Origin: Desmonostoc vinosum HA7617-LM4
GTDB taxonomy: Bacteria > Cyanobacteriota > Cyanobacteriia > Cyanobacteriales > Nostocaceae
Reading direction: 5' to 3'
Assembly (NCBI GenBank): GCA_019359515.1
Contig: JAHHHC010000037.1
Span: 1 to 59,397 of the forward strand
Length of the DNA stretch: 59,397 nucleotides
A model generated the notes under the pieces. The model searched no databases. It saw only the letters and a list, made by a program, of their open reading frames with translations, and was not told where the DNA came from. Positions 1 through 9,820 of the stretch are shown here, piece by piece (positions within the stretch are counted from its first letter, which is position 1; every line of letters starts with the position of its first letter). Position numbers and translations under genes: made by a program.

Positions 1-2
1 CT

Positions 3-179
3 GATGAGCAATTAACTATTCCTGATTTGTATTTGCAGGCCAAAAGACCAATTATTAGTTGTCAGGCTACTTTGAATGCATTGGCTGGTAGTTCTATTGC
101 TTGTCCATCTATTGACTCGCAATTACTGATGACTTATACCGCTTATTTGGTTCAAACTGGTTTTTTGAATGTTGCTTAG
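3..179 (+). CDS. C-terminal end of an unrecognised protein (5' truncated)
   Basis: An open frame enters from the left edge and ends at TAG 177-179, giving a C-terminal piece of about 58 residues that includes [20 protein letters not shown]. The frame is open from the first complete codon and has ordinary cyanobacterial codon use, so it is probably the end of a real gene whose start lies outside the window. I do not recognise the family. It converges on the hetI-like gene; between them lie short CGCCAAG-type direct repeats (about 235-260). Confidence 0.5.
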   Translation, partial: DEQLTIPDLYLQAKRPIISCQATLNALAGSSIACPSIDSQLLMTYTAYLVQTGFLNVA

Positions 180-323
180 GTATAGAGAATATCAACATAT
201 ATTCCCTAAGTTTTGTAGAGGCAAGGAACGAACCGCCAAGACGCCAAGTACGCCAAGAAAGAGATAAAAAAGAGAAATTACGATTTTTCCATTTTTCTTC
301 TTTTTTCCGGAGGACGGTTCGTT

Positions 324-1046
324 TTATCTAAATTCCCAACACTTTAAATGCCAACCTAAACCTGCAATAGCAATAGCAGCAGCGTAATTAGTAACAGGTA
401 CTAATTCTTGTAAACTCCATTCTTCAGATGTTAATAACTTGGCTGATTCTGTAGGAGTGAGAGACACTTCAATTTGCTCAAGCTGACTAATTCCATCTCC
501 AGTTGCTTTTAAATAAGCTTCTTTACAAGTCCAGTAGCGAAAAAATACCTCTTGCTGTTGGTTAAGAGGAAGCGATCGCAATAACTCATATTCTCTAGGT
601 AAAAAGAACCTTTTGGCAAGAGCTTCTATATCATCCATCGGACGAATATATTCTAAATCTACACCGATTTGGCGATCGCAACTCACCCCACACAAACCTA
701 ACCCTTGAGAATGAGACAAGTTGAAAGCCAACCCACTATCAATAAACGCATCTGCTAATACTGGCTTACCACGCTGTTGATAATCAAACCGCACCTGTGA
801 TGGCTTAATACCCAAATAACGACCTAATATATTTCGCAGCATACCCCGGCCAGCAATAAAACGCTCTCGATGTTGCTGAAAATAAAACCTTTCAGCCCGC
901 ACCAGTTCATCACTAGATAAAGTTGTCACCAAATCCCGCAACTGTGATTCTGGTAAATCAAGATTCATGCGCCAAACATGAACATCATCACGCAACAAAG
1001 TTAAATCGTTCGGTGCAGATAACCAAAGATGATTATTTAAGTTCAT
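324..1046 (-). CDS. hetI: 4'-phosphopantetheinyl transferase, HetI type
   Basis: The 240-aa protein transfers the phosphopantetheine arm of CoA onto carrier-protein domains of fatty acid, polyketide and peptide synthases. It has the two Sfp-type magnesium/CoA motifs: GVDLEYIRP near residue 127 and WTCKEAYLKATGDG near residue 172. Length fits the Sfp/HetI family. In Nostoc the homologue lies by hetMN and serves heterocyst glycolipid synthesis; here hetM and hetN are absent, so the name rests on family alone and the enzyme may be the general PPTase of the cell. Its first codons overlap the end of the upstream hydrolase gene by 14 bp, which suggests co-transcription. Confidence 0.85.
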   Translation of the reverse strand: MNLNNHLWLSAPNDLTLLRDDVHVWRMNLDLPESQLRDLVTTLSSDELVRAERFYFQQHRERFIAGRGMLRNILGRYLGIKPSQVRFDYQQRGKPVLADAFIDSGLAFNLSHSQGLGLCGVSCDRQIGVDLEYIRPMDDIEALAKRFFLPREYELLRSLPLNQQQEVFFRYWTCKEAYLKATGDGISQLEQIEVSLTPTESAKLLTSEEWSLQELVPVTNYAAAIAIAGLGWHLKCWEFR

Positions 1047-2172
1047 TCGATTGAATAAGCATATTCCCCATTCCCCCTAATCCCCACTCCTCCCGAGAGC
1101 GGAAGCCCCGAGTTTCCCATCCCCCATCCCCTAACCACTGCAAAATCCGATTCCACGCCCACCAAGGATCGAGATCTTGTGCCTGACGCTGGCACTCTCT
1201 ACTACTTAAATAGCCCACGTGACCACCGTAACGTGTGAGTAATAAATCCAACATAGGATTACTCTCACAAGCATCTTGCATCTCAGGTATAATCGCAGGG
1301 TGAAAAAGTGGGTCATCCACAGCATATATAATTAGTGTCGGTTTTGAGATCTGCGGCAGTAGTTGTAAAGCACTACTAGCTATGTAATATGCTGGCACTG
1401 AAGGAAAACCTAAACGATTAATTACTAGTTCTTCATCAAAAGCCCAAATGCTGTTTGCCCGTTTAATGGCTTCTGGGTCTATGGTTCCAGGATGAGCATC
1501 ATGTATCCGCCATGCCAGTTTTTTCAAATTCCGCGTAATTGCTGCTTCTAAATATTTGCCCAAGGGCCTTTTAGATAGATAAGATAGCGATCGCAACGAG
1601 TCTAAACTCGGACAAATCACTGCACTACCACCAATATCGCTGTCTTTAAGTCCCAAAAACTCATTGTCTCCAATCAAATCAGCAGCAGCTTTCAAGCCCC
1701 ACAACGCTAACTGTCCCCCCAAAGAAAACCCCATAAACCAAAATTTACTCGGACATCCCATTTGGGCAGCTGCCGCCGCAATACGCACAAAATCTTCCCC
1801 CTCATACAAACCATCAGATGTCAAAGTCGGCGACAATTCAGCAGTTTTGCCGTGGGCACGCCAATCAAATAACACCACAGCATAACCTTGAGCATATGCC
1901 TTACGTCCCAAAAGTTGCAAAGACCATTCCGTGTCTAACTCACCCGTAATGCCATAAGTAGCCACAATTGTGCCATGAGCGTTTTGAGGTACAGCAACCC
2001 AACCAAAAATCGGTACACCCTGCCCACCTGTGAACACCGTTTTTTGATAAGGTGGCTGTGGATATTGAGTTGTGCTTTCCCAATAACGACTCCCCCACAA
2101 AGCAGCGTATACAGTCATAGCTACGCCATTTTGCAAGAATTGTGGCGGATTGTAAGCACAATAACACTTCAT
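1033..2172 (-). CDS. YheT-like alpha/beta hydrolase
   Basis: A 379-aa alpha/beta hydrolase of the YheT/EMB8 group. The N-terminal YNPPQFLQNG matches the PPxWLRNG-type motif that opens this family, which supports the long start. The nucleophile elbow is GFSLGG (about residue 148), with the acid in VDDPLFHP and the histidine in GGHVGYLS. The substrate is unknown; relatives act on esters or lipids. The last 30 or so residues are encoded by short G/C-rich repeats of the STRR type (about 1065-1135) and are probably a non-functional extension gained by repeat insertion near the old stop codon. It overlaps the downstream hetI-like gene. Confidence 0.8.
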   Translation of the reverse strand: MKCYCAYNPPQFLQNGVAMTVYAALWGSRYWESTTQYPQPPYQKTVFTGGQGVPIFGWVAVPQNAHGTIVATYGITGELDTEWSLQLLGRKAYAQGYAVVLFDWRAHGKTAELSPTLTSDGLYEGEDFVRIAAAAAQMGCPSKFWFMGFSLGGQLALWGLKAAADLIGDNEFLGLKDSDIGGSAVICPSLDSLRSLSYLSKRPLGKYLEAAITRNLKKLAWRIHDAHPGTIDPEAIKRANSIWAFDEELVINRLGFPSVPAYYIASSALQLLPQISKPTLIIYAVDDPLFHPAIIPEMQDACESNPMLDLLLTRYGGHVGYLSSRECQRQAQDLDPWWAWNRILQWLGDGGWETRGFRSREEWGLGGMGNMLIQSNELK

Positions 2173-2326
2173 ATAGAGAATTTCGTGTAAATTAGTCGTA
2201 ATTTTGCAATCCTTTTATTTTAATATTTATGTTAGATTTCAAATCTTTTTTATAATCAATGAAGCAATCTTTGGTAAATACAAAGATTCTTATTTATCCT
2301 TAATAAGTAGTAATAATTTTTTAAGA

Positions 2327-3070
2327 ATGCCGAGGATTCTTGTCATAGACGATGACCCAGCGATTTCAGAACTCGTAGCCGTTAACTTAGAAATGGCTGG
2401 CTACGACGTTAGTCAAGCTGAAGACGGCATTAAAGGCCAAGCACTGGCTCTCCAGCTACAGCCAGACTTGATTATGCTCGATCTGATGCTGCCGAGGGTA
2501 GATGGATTTACAGTTTGTCAACGCCTGCGTCGGGATGAACGCACTGCTGAAATTCCCGTGTTAATGTTGACAGCTTTAAGTCAAACTCAGGATAAAGTAG
2601 AAGGCTTCAATGCAGGCGCAGATGACTATCTCACCAAGCCCTTTGAAGTCGAGGAAATGCTGGCACGAGTCCGGGCACTATTGCGGCGCACTGACCGCAT
2701 TCCCCAAGCCGCAAAGCACAGTGAAATTTTGAATTATGGGCCTCTTACCCTTGTGCCAGAAAGATTTGAGGCGATATGGTTCAATGAAACGGTAAAACTA
2801 ACTCATCTGGAGTTTGAGTTACTTCACTGCTTACTGCAACGCCACGGTCAGACAGTTTCCCCCAGCGAAATTCTTAGAGAAGTTTGGGGCTACGATCCAG
2901 ATGATGACATCGAAACAATTCGAGTGCATATCCGCCACCTCAGAACCAAACTCGAACCAGATCCCCGACATCCTCGATACATCAAAACAGTGTATGGTGC
3001 AGGATACTGTCTAGAGTTACCCAGTATGCCTCCATCCGGTGAAGGAGTTTCTACCTCAGTGGTTGAGTGA
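2327..3070 (+). CDS. nblR: OmpR/PhoB-type response regulator, NblR-like
   Basis: A 248-aa-class response regulator with an N-terminal receiver domain (RILVIDDDP, phospho-acceptor Asp in LIMLDLMLP, Lys in YLTKPF) and a C-terminal winged helix ending in [14 protein letters not shown]. The linker [11 protein letters not shown] and the following segment are, as I recall, typical of cyanobacterial NblR, which controls phycobilisome breakdown and survival under nutrient and high-light stress. I chose ATG 2327 because the frame upstream to 2204 is AT-rich and does not resemble a receiver domain. The gene is monocistronic and followed by a hairpin. NblR rather than a close paralogue is a memory-based call. 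Confidence 0.75.
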   Translation: MPRILVIDDDPAISELVAVNLEMAGYDVSQAEDGIKGQALALQLQPDLIMLDLMLPRVDGFTVCQRLRRDERTAEIPVLMLTALSQTQDKVEGFNAGADDYLTKPFEVEEMLARVRALLRRTDRIPQAAKHSEILNYGPLTLVPERFEAIWFNETVKLTHLEFELLHCLLQRHGQTVSPSEILREVWGYDPDDDIETIRVHIRHLRTKLEPDPRHPRYIKTVYGAGYCLELPSMPPSGEGVSTSVVE

Positions 3071-3083
3071 AATCACAATACAG

Positions 3084-3120
3084 GAGCTAGGAGTGAGAGC
3101 ATATTGTTCTCCTAGCTCTT
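3084..3120 (+). terminator. Hairpin after the response regulator
   Basis: A perfect 10-bp inverted repeat (GAGCTAGGAG at 3084-3093, CTCCTAGCTC at 3109-3118) lies 14 bp after the stop codon. It is followed by only a short T stretch, so it could be a weak intrinsic terminator or an mRNA-stabilising stem. Confidence 0.55.
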
Positions 3121-4062
3121 GTTGGGGCGAGTTTAATCTAATATCGTGTAATTTCCATAGATTAATCTTTATTACTCGCCCCTATTAATTCTAGGATACG
3201 CGATCGCAGCAACAAACCACTTGACTTAGATAGATGTATATATAAAGTAGTAATATTACTGAAATCAGCACTAAAATTGGATACATACTACCCAGTAAGC
3301 TGAAATCTGATACATTTGAGCAGATAAATTTCAGTTAATCAAAACTTTGACTTTCTTTAATATACTGTGAGTGATGAAGTAGAGATTTAAACTCATGGTG
3401 ACAGCATAAAAGCCAGCTATGAATCCTTTGGCACTTAGGAACTTGATATATTTAGGACAAGCACCATCTATATAAGTCAAAATCACGATAGACATATATT
3501 CTTTATTAATAGTTAATAAAACATTAGAAACCTAAATACTCTTCGCCAATGTTTGATATGCTACCTACGTCATAAATCATCATAGAATAAAATCACAAGA
3601 AAAAGTTTAATTAATTACTTAGATAAATAAAATACATAACATCTAAGTCTATTCGCTTAGAAAAATCTACTTTAACATCAAATGATGACAACAAAAGACT
3701 ATATAGCCTTCTTTCTAAATAAGACTACAAAATCTTGTTTATAAAACGTCAAAACTTACTGATAGGATTTAAATTTAAATGCTTGAGCAAAGTTGAAACA
3801 TTCAACGTTGAGGTAGATAACACTATAGAAAATGAGGTCAATGATTTAATAGAAACCTGTTAAAAATTTTGACATAATCCATGCTGATCAATATGAATAT
3901 TGAAAAGATACAAAAAACACTCAAGCTAGAATAAAGCCTTAGAAGGAACAGGATGAAAAAACACTAAACTTTAATATCTAAGTTCAACCAAAAGTAAAAT
4001 CCCTATTTAGTTGGCTTTCCAACTAAGCAAAAATTTAGTTATTATTACTGCACTTTTAATAC
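3121..4062. other. AT-rich intergenic region, no gene seen
   Basis: About 940 bp with frequent stops in all frames and no recognisable RNA gene. It probably holds the promoter of the downstream WD40 gene. I see no clear operator or repeat. Confidence 0.5.
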
Positions 4063-7000
4063 ATGACTCTACAGAATTGGAGACGCAAGCGTGGCGTTGC
4101 GCTGACTAGTAAAGGGTTGCAAAGACTTCAAGAAGCAAAGTATCAATCAGAAGCAAAAGAAAATTTCGGAAACAGGTACACTCTCGAAGAAATGAGCGCA
4201 CGCTCCGGCTTGTATCCCGGTACAATATCAAAAGTTCTAAATCGTGAAGGAGGAGTTGACAAGCAAACTCTGGAAAAACTATTTTTATGTTTTTATATCA
4301 AGATAGAGAAGAGTGATTATGTCAGTTCTAATAATCGCCTTGATTGGGGAGAAGCTGTCTTTACACCACATTTTTATGGGCGTGTAGAAGAACTTGCTGC
4401 ATTAGGACAATGGATTATCACCGAGAAATGCCAATTAGTAGCCCTATTAGGGATGGGTGGTATTGGTAAGACTTCCCTGGCTATAAAATTTGCTCAACAA
4501 ATTCAAGAAGACTTTGAGTATGTGGTCTGGCGATCGCTTCGAGAAGCACCACCTGTTACAAATGTCATAGCTAACTTGATTCAATTTTTATCTGATGAGC
4601 AAGAAACCGAAAATAAACTATCACAAAACCTGAGCGATCGCATATCACGATTACTCGAATATTTACGAAATCATCGCTGTTTAGTAATTCTTGATAATGC
4701 AGAATCACTTCTGCGTAGTGGTAGTCGAGCCGGAACTTATCGAGAAGGCTATGAGGGATATGGTGAGCTGATCAAACGCGTAGGAGAAGCAACTCACCAA
4801 AGCTGCTTAATGCTGACAAGTCGAGAAAAAACCAAAGAAGTCGCATTACTAGAAGGACAAGGACACTCAGTTCGCTCATTACCTTTAGGAGGGTTGAATG
4901 TAGAAGAAGGACAAGAAATTCTACAACTTAAAGGATTATCTGCGGCTGAAGATGAATTAGAACAAATGATTGAACGTTATGCAGGCAATCCATTAGCTTT
5001 GAAGATAGTTACCACAACTATTCAAGAAGTTTTTAATGGGAATGCCACCGAGTTTTTACAGCAAGAAACGGCTGTTTTTGGGGATCTGCGTGATGTTTTA
5101 GAACAGCAATTTGAGCGTCTTTCAGATTTAGAAAAAGATATCATGTACTGGCTAGCAATTAATCGTGAGCCGATGGCGCTTTCGGAATTGCGAGAGGATA
5201 TGGTATCAACAGTACCACAGGCAAAATTAATGGAAGCTGTGGAATCTTTGAGCAGGCGATCGCTCATCGAAAAAAGTGAATTATTATTCACGCTACAACC
5301 TGTAGTGATGGAGTATGTTACTCATCGATTAGTAGAGCAATTCTGTGAAGAATTAATTACTGGCAATCTTGACATATTCAGAAGCCAAACAATTATCAAA
5401 GCAACAGCAAAAGAATATGTAAGAGATATTCAAATTCGCCTGATCCTCAAACCAGTTACAAACGGTCTGCTTGCAGAATTTAGAAGTAAAAGAAACCTGG
5501 AAAATCACTTAACTCAAATTCTAGTAAAACTCCAAGAAACATCTCCTCTAGAACAAAGCTATACGGCAGGAAATATCTTCAACCTGTTTCGTGATCTAAA
5601 AACCGATCTCAGTGGTTATGATTTTTCTCATCTAACTATCTGGCAAGCCGATCTACGGCAAGTGAATTTGCATAACGTAAATTTGGCTCACGCTGATCTA
5701 GATAAATGTATTTTTGCAGAAACTCTAGGTGGTATTCATTCAGTAGCATTCAGTCCTAATGGAAAATTCTTGGCCACGGGAGATACTAATAGTGAGGTTC
5801 GTCTATATCAAGTTGTAGATGGAAAACAATTGCTTACCTGCAAAGGACACACAGGTTTTATTTGGCCAATTACTTTTAGTCCTGATGGTCATATTTTGGC
5901 CAGTGGCAGTGATGATCAAACAGTGAAACTTTGGGATACCAGCACTGGACAATGCCTTGCCACTTTACAAGGGCATAACGGTGGAATCTGGTCAGTCGTC
6001 TTTAGCCCTCAAGGTACTATGATTGCCAGTGGCAGTGAGGACTCATTAGTAAAGCTATGGGATACTAGCACTGGACAATGTTACAAAACTTTATGGGGGC
6101 ATAGTAATCGAGTTACATCAGTCGCTTTCAATCCTCGAGGTACCATACTCGCTAGTGGAAGTGATGATCAAACGGTGAAACTGTGGGATACTACGACTGG
6201 TGAATGCCTTCAGACTCTGCAAAGTCATAAAAGTGGAATCCGGTCAGTTGCCTTCAGTCCAGATGGTCAAACTTTAGCTAGTGGTTGTCATCACCAAACG
6301 ATATGTTTATGGAATATTACTGTTGGTCAGTGCTTTCAAACTTTGCAAGGTCATAGTGACTGTGTAAATTCAGTTGCCTTCAGTCTGGATGGTTATACCC
6401 TAGCAAGTGGTAGTGATGATCAAACAGTCAAACTGTGGGATATCAACACAGGCCAGTGCCTTAGAACTCTACAAGGACATGGTAGTAGAGTATCGTCAAT
6501 CGCTTTTAAACCAGATAATTGCACTCTGGCAAGTGGCAGTGAGGATCAAACAGTCAAATTGTGGGATATTAACACAGGCCAGTGCCTTAAAACTTTACAG
6601 GGTTATGTCAATGGGGTCTGGTCGGTAAAATTTAATCCTCAAGGTACTATGCTTGCAAGCGGTAGTGGAGACCAAATTGTTAGGACATGGGATATCAACA
6701 CAGGTCAGTGCCTTAAAACTTTACGAGGACATAGTAATCGGGTTACATCAGTCAGTTTTAATTCGCAAGGCACTATGCTTGCTAGTAGCAGCGAAGACTC
6801 CTCAGTCAAACTGTGGAATGTTAGTAATGGTCAGTGCCTCAAAACTTTGCGGGGACATACTAACCGTATTACATCAGTTGCCTTTAGCCCGGACGATCAT
6901 ATGCTAGCTAGTAGCTGCCATGATCAAACAGTAAGGTTATGGGATGCTAATACTGGTGAATGTATCAGAGTTTTCCAGGGACATACCCACTGGGTATGGG

Positions 7001-7590
7001 TAGTTACCTTTAGTCCAGACGGTCATATACTAGCTAGTGGCTGTCATGATCAAACAGTAAGGTTATGGGATATTGAGAGTGGTTTTTGCCTTCAAACTTT
7101 AGAAGGACATACTGACTGGATGTGGTCAGTTGCCTTCAATCCCGATGGTGGCACGCTAGCGAGTGGCAGTAGTGACCAAACAGTGAGACTGTGGGATATT
7201 CGCAGCGGTCAGTGTCTTGGAATTTTACAAGGACATACCAGTTCGGTATACTCAGTCGCTTTTAGCCCAAATGGTGGCATGTTGGCAAGTGCTAGTGGAG
7301 ATAAAATGATAAAGCTATGGGATGTTGGCACAAAAAGGTGCGTAAGAACTTTTGCAGGACATAATAAGTTAGTGTGGTCGATCGCTTTTAGTCCTGATGG
7401 CCAGACCCTAGCCAGTAGTAGTGAAGATGAAACGATTAAGCTTTGGAATGTAAAGACTGGTGAGTGCCTAAAAACTCTCAGAAGCTCTAGACCTTACGAA
7501 GGTATGAACATCACTAGTGTTAGAGGTATAACCGAAGGAATTATTACTACTATGAAAGCTTTGGGTGCAGTTGAAGATAAACATAACTAA
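4063..7590 (+). CDS. HTH / NB-ARC / WD40 STAND-type NTPase
   Basis: A 1175-aa signal-transduction ATPase with numerous domains (STAND class). Residues 1-75 resemble the N-terminal helix-turn-helix region of such cyanobacterial proteins (LEEMSARSGLYPGTISKVLN). The NB-ARC core has Walker A GMGGIGKTS near residue 131, Walker B CLVILDNAE near 205, and the sensor region MLTSREK. A short pentapeptide-like stretch (about 520-555) precedes 14 WD40 units of 42 residues (126 bp), enough for two seven-bladed propellers. By analogy with Apaf-1-like proteins the propellers should sense a ligand and release the NTPase to oligomerise. No separate effector enzyme is fused, and no partner gene lies beside it. 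The WD units are very alike at DNA level, which favours recombination. A role in defence or signalling is inference. Confidence 0.9.
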   Translation: MTLQNWRRKRGVALTSKGLQRLQEAKYQSEAKENFGNRYTLEEMSARSGLYPGTISKVLNREGGVDKQTLEKLFLCFYIKIEKSDYVSSNNRLDWGEAVFTPHFYGRVEELAALGQWIITEKCQLVALLGMGGIGKTSLAIKFAQQIQEDFEYVVWRSLREAPPVTNVIANLIQFLSDEQETENKLSQNLSDRISRLLEYLRNHRCLVILDNAESLLRSGSRAGTYREGYEGYGELIKRVGEATHQSCLMLTSREKTKEVALLEGQGHSVRSLPLGGLNVEEGQEILQLKGLSAAEDELEQMIERYAGNPLALKIVTTTIQEVFNGNATEFLQQETAVFGDLRDVLEQQFERLSDLEKDIMYWLAINREPMALSELREDMVSTVPQAKLMEAVESLSRRSLIEKSELLFTLQPVVMEYVTHRLVEQFCEELITGNLDIFRSQTIIKATAKEYVRDIQIRLILKPVTNGLLAEFRSKRNLENHLTQILVKLQETSPLEQSYTAGNIFNLFRDLKTDLSGYDFSHLTIWQADLRQVNLHNVNLAHADLDKCIFAETLGGIHSVAFSPNGKFLATGDTNSEVRLYQVVDGKQLLTCKGHTGFIWPITFSPDGHILASGSDDQTVKLWDTSTGQCLATLQGHNGGIWSVVFSPQGTMIASGSEDSLVKLWDTSTGQCYKTLWGHSNRVTSVAFNPRGTILASGSDDQTVKLWDTTTGECLQTLQSHKSGIRSVAFSPDGQTLASGCHHQTICLWNITVGQCFQTLQGHSDCVNSVAFSLDGYTLASGSDDQTVKLWDINTGQCLRTLQGHGSRVSSIAFKPDNCTLASGSEDQTVKLWDINTGQCLKTLQGYVNGVWSVKFNPQGTMLASGSGDQIVRTWDINTGQCLKTLRGHSNRVTSVSFNSQGTMLASSSEDSSVKLWNVSNGQCLKTLRGHTNRITSVAFSPDDHMLASSCHDQTVRLWDANTGECIRVFQGHTHWVWVVTFSPDGHILASGCHDQTVRLWDIESGFCLQTLEGHTDWMWSVAFNPDGGTLASGSSDQTVRLWDIRSGQCLGILQGHTSSVYSVAFSPNGGMLASASGDKMIKLWDVGTKRCVRTFAGHNKLVWSIAFSPDGQTLASSSEDETIKLWNVKTGECLKTLRSSRPYEGMNITSVRGITEGIITTMKALGAVEDKHN

Positions 7591-7656
7591 TGCTACACTG
7601 AGTCATTGCGATCGCTAGTCCAAAATTTATCAACATCAAAAATCCCCAGTCTAATA

Positions 7657-8628
7657 CTACTTGTGTTTCAACGGTGAAATTACACCCAAAGCACCAAAAG
7701 CTAAAAGCCCAAGTAAAACAGAAGGTTCAGGAATGGAAGCCGGGAATAGTGTCGAGAATGCAAATTCTCCAATCAATCGATGAGTAACTGTTGTAGCATG
7801 AACTGGATCCCAAAATAAAAATTTGTTTGGATCACAAGCTACTGGCGGATTCGGCAATTTTAAAGGCACTACAGATAAGTTTTCCACACAATAATCTGTT
7901 ACATTTGTTAAACCAAATTTGCTGGGCTCGGTGATGATGCTACTAAATAAAGAATTAACTTTCAAAGGAATAATATTTACATCAGAACCTAGTTGCTGAT
8001 CCAGCAATTTAACGGTCGTCTCCAAATCAGAATTATGTTTGCTAGTCAACTCACTAAACAAACTGGGAACTTTGCTATTAAAGCTTGCTACTGGGAATTT
8101 CCCTAAGTCGGGTAGATTAACCAGCATGATGTCTTTAGCACCAACGGCAGCAAGCGATTTTACTGTTGTCGATAAATTTGCAACTGTCTGGCTAGGGTTA
8201 GGAACATTACCCAAAAAGTAATTAAAATAATCATTAAAACCCGCCCATACAATATAAAGGGCTTTGGGGTCAGCTGACGGATTTTTTACTATAAAATTAC
8301 TGAGCTGCTGCTGCAATCCTGGTTGACCAGGAACACTAATATTATCGACTCCAGTAGTAGCTCCTCCAACAGCATAGTTGGTGCGGGGATTGAAGCTCAA
8401 TCCCAAATCTTGTGCAAGATATTCTACCCAAATAGAGCCATTGGCAAAACGCCCATTAAAGTAGATAGGACTTGGAGGAATGGCTTCTTCAGTGGCGTTG
8501 AATAAATTACCCGGATCTGAGTAGCTATCACCAAAGACGTAAATTTCGTCATAATTGAGTGCTGAGACTTTAAGCGGAAAAAATAAACACAACAGGGAGA
8601 ATCCTGTTGCTAAAATTCCTTTTTGCAC
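7657..8628 (-). CDS. Exported SGNH/GDSL esterase with PEP-CTERM anchor
   Basis: A 323-aa exported hydrolase. It starts with a signal peptide (about residues 1-23, cut near VSALN). SGNH block I is VFGDSYSDPGN, block III is the WAGFNDYF segment, and block V is DPVHATT with the catalytic Asp/His pair. The C-terminus has the PEP-CTERM layout: IPEPSVLLG, a hydrophobic stretch, then basic PLKHK, so it is probably sorted to the envelope or exopolysaccharide. It lies 39 bp after the KASIII-like gene on the same strand and is likely the last gene of that unit. Ester or phospholipid substrates are typical of the family; the real substrate is unknown. Confidence 0.85.
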   Translation of the reverse strand: MQKGILATGFSLLCLFFPLKVSALNYDEIYVFGDSYSDPGNLFNATEEAIPPSPIYFNGRFANGSIWVEYLAQDLGLSFNPRTNYAVGGATTGVDNISVPGQPGLQQQLSNFIVKNPSADPKALYIVWAGFNDYFNYFLGNVPNPSQTVANLSTTVKSLAAVGAKDIMLVNLPDLGKFPVASFNSKVPSLFSELTSKHNSDLETTVKLLDQQLGSDVNIIPLKVNSLFSSIITEPSKFGLTNVTDYCVENLSVVPLKLPNPPVACDPNKFLFWDPVHATTVTHRLIGEFAFSTLFPASIPEPSVLLGLLAFGALGVISPLKHK

Positions 8629-8667
8629 AGTTAACTCCTTAACATTCTTAAATCTAAATATCTATTT

Positions 8668-9813
8668 TTAAATAGTGGCAGTAACTCTGTCTAAGAAACT
8701 TTTTATTGCTGAATCAGTTTCATTGACTGGAATCGAACCTAGCGCTACATCACCCCAGCGTATCACGTTTGCAGAGGCAGAACTAGCTGCACCAAAGCCA
8801 TAGATTAGAACTAAGTTATTTTCACGAATTTTACCCAGTTGAGCAGCATGGTAAAGATTAGCTAAGGTGAGTGCAGGCCCAATATTTGCATAGAGAGGGT
8901 AGACATTGATTGTACGCTCTGGCTTAATGCCCAGTACACGAATACAGAAACTTGCAAACCAAGCAGTAGGAGTATTAAAAATAAAAAAGTCGATTTGCTC
9001 TAAAGTAACACCAGCAGCAGCAATCGCTCCCTCACAACAAGCACGCAAAAGCTGTGTGGCTGTTTCACCAATTACTTTGTTTGTGCCTTTGGGCACCTGC
9101 ATCCTTAGCTGTTGATCACCTTGCTCATTCTCGGTGATTTTAAAACAGAATTGATCGCATAAAACACTAGTATTAACGGTTTTTGTACCCAGGATGCCTT
9201 GATTCGGTTTGAGTGAACTGACTAGGAAGGCTCCAGCACCATCGCTAAAAAACCATGAAAGGGTATCGTTTTGATCAAATAAGCGAGAGTAAGTGCATGA
9301 TATGGCAACTAGGACATTGCGATATCCTCCAGATTGTACCAAGGCACAAGCAGTTTGAAGCGCGATCGGGGTACTGGCACAAGTTGCATCAAGATTCCAT
9401 GCACCACACGACAGTCCTAGTTGACGAGCAAGGAAGGCAGCATTACCAAATCCGATTTGTTCAGGTAAGAACGAGGCAACAAGCAATAGATCTACATCCT
9501 GGGGAGAAAGCTTTGCTGCATCAAGGGCTTCTGTTGCTGCTTGATACTCCAACGTTAATGATGACTCCTCTGGAGCAAGCATTCTTCGCTCAACAGTACC
9601 ACGAAATGGGTCTTTGAGATAAGGCATCATCTCTAACTCATAGTCATTGCTGGGAGTGGAATCAGTCACCGAAAACATTTTCGCTAAGTTCTTTTCCTCT
9701 ACACTCAAAAGCAAATCTGGAAAATGTTCTCTGTAATAATCTTTTGTACATCTAATCCTGGGAAAGCTTAATGCCAGCGAGCAAATGCCTACTGAGGGAT
9801 GCAGCATATTCAA
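8668..9813 (-). CDS. KASIII-like (FabH-like) thiolase-fold enzyme, His lost
   Basis: A 381-aa ketoacyl-ACP synthase III-type protein. The active-site Cys is present in DATCASTP (about residue 144), and the conserved C-terminal Asn is in YANIGPAL. The His of the usual HQAN motif is replaced: the aligned segment reads FNTPTAWF. FabH uses Cys-His-Asn for decarboxylative condensation, so this protein may instead catalyse acyl transfer without decarboxylation, as specialised-metabolism KASIII relatives do. It is about 60 residues longer than FabH, mostly at the N-terminus. It starts 7 bp after the ThDP enzyme gene, so the two are almost surely co-translated and probably share a pathway. Confidence 0.8.
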   Translation of the reverse strand: MNMLHPSVGICSLALSFPRIRCTKDYYREHFPDLLLSVEEKNLAKMFSVTDSTPSNDYELEMMPYLKDPFRGTVERRMLAPEESSLTLEYQAATEALDAAKLSPQDVDLLLVASFLPEQIGFGNAAFLARQLGLSCGAWNLDATCASTPIALQTACALVQSGGYRNVLVAISCTYSRLFDQNDTLSWFFSDGAGAFLVSSLKPNQGILGTKTVNTSVLCDQFCFKITENEQGDQQLRMQVPKGTNKVIGETATQLLRACCEGAIAAAGVTLEQIDFFIFNTPTAWFASFCIRVLGIKPERTINVYPLYANIGPALTLANLYHAAQLGKIRENNLVLIYGFGAASSASANVIRWGDVALGSIPVNETDSAIKSFLDRVTATI

Positions 9814-9820
9814 TTTCCTC

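Noticed and set aside
9255-9617. 120-codon plus-strand frame inside the KASIII-like gene
   Set aside because: Antisense shadow of a gene with clear active-site motifs; no start signal.
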